Origin: Candidatus Omnitrophota bacterium
GTDB lineage: Bacteria; Omnitrophota; Gorgyraeia; Gygaellales; Profunditerraquicolaceae
Reading direction: 5' to 3'
Length of the DNA stretch: 9,162 bases
Assembly: GCA_028706895.1 (NCBI GenBank)
Contig: JAQTVG010000024.1
Span: forward strand, 1-9,162
Positions 4,961 to 9,162 of this stretch are shown here, in pieces. The notes beneath the pieces are model-generated. The model did not search any database. It saw nothing but the letters and a program-made list of their open reading frames with translations, and was not told where the DNA came from. The first letter of the stretch is position 1. Each line of letters opens with the position of its first letter. A program made the translations under genes and the position numbers.

Positions 4961-5650
4961 TCAGAAAAACTTTAATACATAAACTCCGGCGTAATACACG
5001 CCCGCTAATACAAATATTAGCCCCGTGGCTATCCGCATATAATATTCTAATCTGGATAGATTATGGAACCAACGGCTTAACGAAGTAATTCCTGCGGCAA
5101 TCCCAACAGCAAAAACCAATACAGGCAGGCCTGTGCCGATTCCGTATATAAACGGCAAGGCCACTCCAAAATTAGTTTTAAATGCAAGCGGGATAAGGCT
5201 GCCAAAGAAGAGCGCTGCGGATACCGGACAGAACGCCAGGGCAAATACAACCCCCAGCAAAAATGCGCCCGGCACACCCGCCTCAACAAGCTTGTTATGG
5301 TGTTTTTGGGAAAGCGCCAGGCCCGGTAAATTAATTTTAATTACTTCCAGTAGAATTAGCCCCGTGATAATCAAAATTGGCCCTAAGGCAGGCGCCATAT
5401 ATTTTTGCAAAAAAAGCGCCACCTGGGGAATACTCAAGATAGAATTGATAAGGATAACACCAAGCGCTGCATAAGTAATCATTCTCCCGGCTGTATAAGC
5501 GATACCGGAGAGTAAGACAAAAAATGGGTGAGTTATCTTTTTGGCTAAAAATGATACTGCTGTCACATTAGTAGCTAACGGGCAAGGGCTTATTGAAGTC
5601 ATTATGCCCAGCCACAACGCCGATAAAGATGCAAGCCATATCCCGTCCAT
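4961..5650 (-). CDS. arsG: ArsG-family permease (CcdA/DsbD-like membrane protein)
   Basis: A 229-residue membrane protein with about six helices and the paired cysteines typical of the CcdA/DsbD transmembrane fold: SISPCPLATN (C23) in helix 1 and ALAFCPVSAALFFG (C141) in helix 4. CcdA proteins pass electrons across the membrane to periplasmic thiols. The subfamily found with ArsE and ArsF has been described as ArsG, an aromatic-arsenical efflux permease. Its ATG overlaps the arsF stop by one base (TAATG), which ties it to that periplasmic CxxC protein. Two readings fit: an organoarsenical exporter, or a thiol-electron conduit that keeps ArsF reduced. The neighbours favour an arsenic-related role either way. 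The general fold is certain; the arsG name rests on family memory and context. Confidence 0.75.
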   Translation of the reverse strand: MDGIWLASLSALWLGIMTSISPCPLATNVTAVSFLAKKITHPFFVLLSGIAYTAGRMITYAALGVILINSILSIPQVALFLQKYMAPALGPILIITGLILLEVIKINLPGLALSQKHHNKLVEAGVPGAFLLGVVFALAFCPVSAALFFGSLIPLAFKTNFGVALPFIYGIGTGLPVLVFAVGIAAGITSLSRWFHNLSRLEYYMRIATGLIFVLAGVYYAGVYVLKFF

Positions 5651-6084
5651 TATGACTTCCCTAAAAACACCGTGATTTCCTTTTTAACATAATCAATGAA
5701 TTCCTGTTTATTGCCAACATACTCCCAAATCTTGGCAAGATTTTCTGACTTTACCTCTTTACCTTCCTTGATCAGCGATAAGACAAGAGATTTGGTGTAA
5801 AGTTGATAATCTTTCACGAAATGTTCATTACCGCGGCTTTCCACATTCACTATCCTGAATTCAAGTTTACCCGAGATAAGCGCATCCTTAAAATTAGTTT
5901 CTATGGCCTCCTTTGAATATTCTTCCAGTTTATGGCAAGTAGGGCAGCGGGAAGTGCTGTGAAAATAATACGCTATAACCTTGCCCGCTTTAGCTTCCTG
6001 CCCGGCAAATGCAGAACCGATTTGAAAAACGCTGATGTTAATTACTGCAACAGCAGCCATAATAATTATAAATAATCTTTTCAA
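5650..6084 (-). CDS. arsF: ArsF-family exported thioredoxin-like protein
   Basis: A 144-residue exported protein. The signal peptide has a KR n-region, a hydrophobic core to about residue 22 and cleavage near AFA|GQ (27/28). The mature part begins with a beta strand KVIAYYFHSTSRCPTC, where C47-P-T-C50 is a thioredoxin-like active site, followed by HKLEEYSKEAIE and later NVESRGNEHFVKDYQLYTKS. These features match proteins annotated as ArsF, a subunit linked to reduction of nitrophenyl arsenicals. A plain periplasmic thiol reductase partnered with the CcdA-like ArsG is the main alternative. Translation starts at TTG 6084: AAAGGG (6096-6091) lies 6 nt before it, and the next ATG (residue 9) would remove the KR n-region. 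It follows arsE by 18 bp. Confidence 0.8.
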   Translation of the reverse strand: MKRLFIIIMAAVAVINISVFQIGSAFAGQEAKAGKVIAYYFHSTSRCPTCHKLEEYSKEAIETNFKDALISGKLEFRIVNVESRGNEHFVKDYQLYTKSLVLSLIKEGKEVKSENLAKIWEYVGNKQEFIDYVKKEITVFLGKS

Positions 6085-6102
6085 TTTTTTCCCTTTCTGT
6101 TT

Positions 6103-6336
6103 TTATTTTGTGAGTATATTTTTAATCTCATCTTTAGTCAATACCTTGCCGGAAGATACGATAGCGCCGTCAATCGCAAGCGCCGGTGTCATCATTACGC
6201 CATATTCAATAATCTTGGCTATATCGGTTACCTTGGAAATCTCCGCGCAGATGTTAAGCTCCTTAAGCGCTGCTTCCGTGTTTTCAGTGAGTTGTTTACA
6301 TTTTGGACAGCCGACCCCCAATATTTCAATTTTCAT
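6103..6336 (-). CDS. arsE: ArsE-like small thioredoxin-fold protein
   Basis: A 77-residue cytoplasmic mini-thioredoxin of the TM0996/MTH895 'redox-active disulfide' type. It opens MKIEILGVGCPKC with the active site C10-P-K-C13 at the end of strand 1, has a cis-Pro at MMTP51, and continues ALAIDGAIVSSGKVLTKDEI. Its length is normal for the family. AGGAGG (6348-6343) is 6 nt before the ATG, a strong site. It lies 19 bp after arsM and 18 bp before arsF, the order seen in arsEFG clusters. It could supply thiol electrons to ArsM or to the ArsF/ArsG pair, or act with ArsF in reduction of aromatic arsenicals. The thioredoxin fold is secure; the ArsE role is inferred from the neighbours. Confidence 0.8.
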   Translation of the reverse strand: MKIEILGVGCPKCKQLTENTEAALKELNICAEISKVTDIAKIIEYGVMMTPALAIDGAIVSSGKVLTKDEIKNILTK

Positions 6337-6355
6337 GCCTATCCTCCTGGACTGC

Positions 6356-7150
6356 TTACAGTTTTACCGCACTGACCTTAATGCTTGCTATAGAATTTTC
6401 AACATCCTTTAAATTTTCTTGTTTATCATTTGCCATTGCCTCAACAGGATAATTGGCCTGGCTCACAACTTCAACATCCCGGAAGCCCGCTTTCTTAATA
6501 AAGCTCAAATAATCATCTTTCATAATTGCGCCGGCAAGGCAACCCACATAAGCCTCAACAGATTCCTTTATAATATCCGGCAATTCTCTGACTAAAACTA
6601 AATCCGAAACCATCAGCTTCCCGCCGGATTTTAAAACCCTGAAAGCTTCTTTGAAGACGCTTTCTTTATCAGGAGACAAATTAATCACGCAATTTGAAAT
6701 AATCACATCAATAGAATTATCTTCAACCGGTATTTTTTCAATTTCTCCGAGCCTGAATTCAATGTTTTTATAGTTTCCTTTTTGAGCGTTTACCCTGGCT
6801 TTTTCTATCATCTCCGGGGTCATATCCACTCCGATAACCCGCCCGTTCTTTCCAACTCTCGGTGAAGCCAGGAAAGCGTCAAATCCCGCGCCGCTGCCCA
6901 AGTCAAGCACAACATCACCTTCTTTTAATGACGCTATTGCAACGGGATTGCCGCAGCCAAGCCCTAAATTAGCCCCCTCAGGAACAGATTTCATTTCTGT
7001 ATCGCTATATCCTACACTCGCGCTTATTTTATCGGGCGAGATTGCACTTTGGCAGCATGAGCCTGAAGAACAACAGGAAGCCCCCTGTCTTGCGATTTTG
7101 GCATAGCCTTCTTTTACAATCTTCTTTATTTCCCTTATTTCTTTTTTCAT
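6356..7150 (-). CDS. arsM: Arsenite S-adenosylmethionine methyltransferase ArsM
   Basis: A 264-residue cytoplasmic class I methyltransferase that transfers methyl groups from S-adenosylmethionine to As(III), giving mono-, di- and trimethylated arsenicals. The SAM site is DLGSGAGFD (83-91) with GVDMTPEMIEKAR. The three conserved arsenic-binding cysteines are present: C66 in GLGCGNP, C154 in SNCVINLSPDK and C204 in YVGCLAGA. An N-terminal cysteine cluster CCSSGSCC (26-33) is also usual for bacterial ArsM and may hold As(III) initially. Length and motifs are complete. GGAG (7160-7157) is 6 nt before the ATG, and the gene follows the arsP stop by 12 bp. In anaerobes the trivalent methylated products are toxic, which explains the organoarsenical permease directly upstream. 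Confidence 0.95.
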   Translation of the reverse strand: MKKEIREIKKIVKEGYAKIARQGASCCSSGSCCQSAISPDKISASVGYSDTEMKSVPEGANLGLGCGNPVAIASLKEGDVVLDLGSGAGFDAFLASPRVGKNGRVIGVDMTPEMIEKARVNAQKGNYKNIEFRLGEIEKIPVEDNSIDVIISNCVINLSPDKESVFKEAFRVLKSGGKLMVSDLVLVRELPDIIKESVEAYVGCLAGAIMKDDYLSFIKKAGFRDVEVVSQANYPVEAMANDKQENLKDVENSIASIKVSAVKL

Positions 7151-7162
7151 CGTATACTCCGT

Positions 7163-8335
7163 TTATTTAACAATAAAACCAAAGATCATTCCGCTTATTG
7201 TGGCCATAATAATTACCAGCGCCGTATATATAGCAGTTTTTTTGGTTCCTATGATACTGCGCAAAACAAGGATGCTCGGCAAACTTAATGCCGGGCCTGC
7301 TAAAAGCAGCGCTAACGCCGGGCCTTTCCCCATACCCGCGTTCATTAAGCCCTGCAATATCGGCACTTCTGTAAGCGTAGCAAAATACATAAACGTTGCC
7401 ACAAACGATGAAAAGAAATTCGCCCATAAAGAATTACCGCCGACAAGCGCCGTTACATAACGCGAAGGGATAATGCCTTCATGCCCAACTCTTCCCAGGA
7501 GGAATCCGGAAACTAAAACTCCTCCCAGAAGAAGCGGCAATATCTGCAAAGCGAATCCCCAAGTGGCCTGAGTCCAGTCTTTTAACTCATGCTTCTTGAA
7601 CCAGCTAAAAAGAGAATATGCTAAAACCGCTAAGAAAAATCCTGTAATCCACCATTTATATGCGTAGATGAAACTCCATATCCCAGTGTCGCCTTCCAAA
7701 GGCTTGCCCCAATTAGCGAAAACCAGCACAGCAACCATAGAGAAGAAATAAATTATATCTTTCCAAAGCGGCCTTGTTGTTTTAACTTCACCAAACTGAA
7801 GATCTCCAGAAGCATGTCGGGCGCGCTCTTCTTTTAAAAAGATTAAATGCATTAATAACCCGATAACAATGCTAAATATTATCGCGCCTATTGCGCGAGC
7901 TAAACCAAGCTGCCAGCCAAGTATGCGGGCAGTAAGAATAATCGCAAGGACATTTATTGCCGGGCCCGAATAAAGAAATGCAATAGCAGGGCCAAGCCCG
8001 GCTCCTCTTTTATAAATACCGGCAAAAAGCGGCAACACCGTGCAAGAACAAACTGCTAAAATAGTTCCTGAAACAGAAGCAACGCTATATGATAGGAATT
8101 TATTTGCTTTGGCGCCGAAATATTTCAGCACAGAAGCCTGGCTGACAAATACCGAAATGGCGCCTGCGATAAAAAATGCCGGCACAAGGCAAAGCAATAC
8201 ATGCTCTCTGGCATACCATTTTACAAGCGCAAGCGCTTCAAATATCGCATTATTAAAACGCAGGTTCTCTATTGGCAGATAAAAACATGCCAAAAAGATA
8301 GCAATAACATACAAAAGCTTTTTCCATTCCTTCAT
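7163..8335 (-). CDS. arsP: ArsP-type permease (DUF318 family), predicted organoarsenical exporter
   Basis: A 390-residue polytopic inner-membrane protein of the ArsP/DUF318 permease family; studied members export trivalent methyl and aromatic arsenicals. It carries the CSC pair (C96, C98) in ILAVCSCTVLPLF. A duplicated motif marks an internal repeat: GAGLGPAIAFLYSGPAINVL (about 111-130) and GMGKGPALALLLAGPALSLP (about 334-353). A long charged loop lies near residues 165-190. The frame is open to a TTG at 8365, but I place the start at ATG 8335. That codon overlaps the DUF134 stop as ATGA, has AAGGA (8347-8343) 7 nt upstream and avoids a hydrophilic extension. ArsM follows 12 bp later, so the likely substrate is its trivalent methylated product. 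Other DUF318 proteins have unknown substrates, so specificity is inferred from context. Confidence 0.85.
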   Translation of the reverse strand: MKEWKKLLYVIAIFLACFYLPIENLRFNNAIFEALALVKWYAREHVLLCLVPAFFIAGAISVFVSQASVLKYFGAKANKFLSYSVASVSGTILAVCSCTVLPLFAGIYKRGAGLGPAIAFLYSGPAINVLAIILTARILGWQLGLARAIGAIIFSIVIGLLMHLIFLKEERARHASGDLQFGEVKTTRPLWKDIIYFFSMVAVLVFANWGKPLEGDTGIWSFIYAYKWWITGFFLAVLAYSLFSWFKKHELKDWTQATWGFALQILPLLLGGVLVSGFLLGRVGHEGIIPSRYVTALVGGNSLWANFFSSFVATFMYFATLTEVPILQGLMNAGMGKGPALALLLAGPALSLPSILVLRSIIGTKKTAIYTALVIIMATISGMIFGFIVK

Positions 8336-8637
8336 CTTTTGTTCCTTCTTATAATTTTGCAGCAACCGCCTTCAATCCTGATTGCCTTAATATTGACTAA
8401 ACCATCGGCAATCTTTTTCTGGGCAGAAGTTAGAATCCGGGAAAAAGTAGGCCGGGATATTTTCATCTTCCTTGCCGCGTTAATCTGCTTTAATCCTTCT
8501 AAACAGGCAAGGCGCATTGCCTCAAATTCGTCAAGGGTCAAATAAACCCCTTCTAATTTATTTAGAGGCTTGCATATGGGCTTAAAACACCTCTCCCCCG
8601 GCAAGCATTTTACCCACCGTGTCTTTTTAGGCCGCAA
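8332..8637 (-). CDS. DUF134 DNA-binding protein, probable regulator of the arsenic operon
   Basis: A 101-residue protein of the DUF134 family of predicted helix-turn-helix DNA-binding proteins. Family marks are the RPKK start, LEGVYLTLDEFEAMRLACLE (28-47) and the helix-turn-helix INAARKMKISRPTFSRILTS (52-71), followed by AQKKIADGL. It is rich in cysteines: C11, C17 and C22 before the HTH, C45 within it, and C92-C93 at the end. These could bind As(III), as thiols do in ArsR sensors, but this is inference. It is the first gene of the operon and sits directly behind a 22-bp palindrome. No ArsR is present, so it is the best candidate for the repressor. The start is TTG 8637: AAAGGAG (8650-8644) is 6 nt upstream. 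Its stop overlaps the arsP start (ATGA). Confidence 0.88.
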   Translation of the reverse strand: MRPKKTRWVKCLPGERCFKPICKPLNKLEGVYLTLDEFEAMRLACLEGLKQINAARKMKISRPTFSRILTSAQKKIADGLVNIKAIRIEGGCCKIIRRNKR

Positions 8638-8651
8638 AATAGGCTCCTTTA

Positions 8652-8673
8652 GTTATGAACATATGTTCATAAC
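8652..8673. promoter_or_regulatory. Perfect 22-bp palindrome, probable operator of the arsenic operon
   Basis: GTTATGAACAT is followed directly by its exact reverse complement, giving 22 bp of perfect dyad symmetry with no spacer. It begins one base downstream of the -10 box (8675) and ends two bases before the ribosome site (8650), so it covers the transcription start. A bound protein would block initiation. The likely ligand is the DUF134 protein encoded next; this is inferred from position. Confidence 0.75.
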
Positions 8674-8674
8674 A

Positions 8675-8702
8675 AGTATAGCATACCAATCAATCTTGTC
8701 AA
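8675..8702 (-). promoter_or_regulatory. Promoter of the arsenic operon
   Basis: The minus strand has a perfect TTGACA (8702-8697), a 16-nt spacer and TATACT (8680-8675) with a TG one base before it (extended -10). The predicted start near 8668 lies inside the 22-bp palindrome. No other strong promoter is visible before 3840, so the seven genes down to acr3 probably share this one. Confidence 0.75.
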
Positions 8703-8750
8703 TAAAAAATTATCGGGATTAAATATATCGTAGGGCTATGAATGGGCGGG

Positions 8751-9162
8751 TTAAAAAGGATTTTGGCCCTCTTTGTACTTTAAATAATCTGATAGGATTT
8801 TATTGTGGTCAAAAGCGAAAGCTAGTTTTTCAAGCTCGTCTAATTTTACTACTTTTAAAGAAGCTGCGTCGTCTCCTGCCTTAGGCTTACCTTTACCTTT
8901 AGCAAGAAAAACAGTACAAATGGTATGAAAGCGCGGGTCGCGGCCCGGTTCAGAATAAGTATGGAACTGCCTTAAATCCTCTAATTCCAAATCCGTCTCT
9001 TCTTTCATCTCTCTTCTTACCGCGTCCTCAAGGCTCTCGTCATAATCCACAAACCCTCCGGGCAGAGCAAAACCAAAAGGCGGGTTGCTTCTTTGAATCA
9101 AGACGATGCTGCCTTCAACTTCTATAATCGCATCCACGGTAGTGTATGGGCCTTTATTCAGT
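8751..9162 (-). CDS. Nudix hydrolase, likely ADP-ribose pyrophosphatase type (5' end beyond window)
   Basis: A Nudix-fold pyrophosphohydrolase that cleaves nucleoside diphosphates linked to another moiety. The Nudix box spans G28 to L50 counted from the in-window GTG 9137: G28-x5-E34-x7-R42-E43-M-K-E46-E47-T-D49-L50, with the metal-binding REMKEE core intact. The usual Gly near the end of the box is Asp (D49). ALPGGFVDYDES, a DPRFHT segment and the tail LAFAFDHNKILSDYLKY recall ADP-ribose pyrophosphatases, so that substrate is likely but unproved. The frame stays open upstream of the GTG to the window edge and encodes LNKGPYTTV, matching the P-x-x-TVD start of the family. The true start therefore lies outside and the gene is listed as partial. 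It is separated from the arsenic operon by its own 113-bp gap. Confidence 0.88.
   Translation of the reverse strand, partial: LNKGPYTTVDAIIEVEGSIVLIQRSNPPFGFALPGGFVDYDESLEDAVRREMKEETDLELEDLRQFHTYSEPGRDPRFHTICTVFLAKGKGKPKAGDDAASLKVVKLDELEKLAFAFDHNKILSDYLKYKEGQNPF

Noticed and set aside
5133..5474. 113-codon plus-strand frame opposite arsG
   Set aside because: Antisense shadow of a conserved membrane-protein gene; no start signal or family resemblance.
6035..6412. 125-codon plus-strand frame across arsF, arsE and arsM ends
   Set aside because: It runs antisense to three well-supported genes and its hydrophobic start is the mirror of the arsF signal-peptide codons.
8201..8545. 114-codon plus-strand frame
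   Set aside because: Antisense to arsP and the DUF134 gene, which overlap as ATGA and have good ribosome sites.

Overview
All genes supported in this 9.2 kb window lie on the minus strand, so transcription runs from right to left. The moderate-to-low GC, sigma-70-type promoters, AGGAGG-type ribosome sites, dense short-gap operons and minimal KRA|FTLLELIIVI pilins fit a Gram-negative-type, probably anaerobic bacterium. The pilin style resembles candidate phyla such as Omnitrophota, but no marker gene fixes the taxonomy and this is an inference.

Right to left, the window opens with a Nudix hydrolase cut by the right edge (8751-9162). Next is a seven-gene arsenic operon (8637-3859): a cysteine-rich DUF134 regulator, an ArsP-type organoarsenical permease, the arsenite methyltransferase ArsM, the ArsE-, ArsF- and ArsG-family redox and permease proteins, and an Acr3 arsenite exporter. 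Gaps are short or overlapping. One promoter (8675-8702) is followed immediately by a perfect 22-bp palindrome, the obvious operator. No ArsR, ArsC, ArsD or ArsA is visible, so DUF134 probably replaces ArsR. Together the genes would methylate As(III) and export inorganic, methylated and possibly aromatic arsenicals.

A second block (3774-1050) starts at a good promoter (3812-3840). It holds two type IV pilin paralogs, a ferritin-like/VIT1 fusion predicted to move iron or manganese, a four-helix membrane protein of unknown function, and a third pilin paralog. The metal transporter sitting among pilins is unusual; its ribosome site overlaps the stop codon of the preceding pilin.

The left part contains an apparent stand-alone small RNA (about 978-842). 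It has its own promoter, a 5' stem, a three-way junction with two near-identical bulged hairpins, and a terminator-like end. I could not match it to a known family. A BrnT-like toxin/CopG-type antitoxin pair (661-156) follows, with a palindromic operator over its promoter. At the left edge another minus-strand promoter leads into a GGTACC hairpin ending in a T-run. This could be a short RNA, an attenuator or the end of a mobile element; the window edge prevents a decision.
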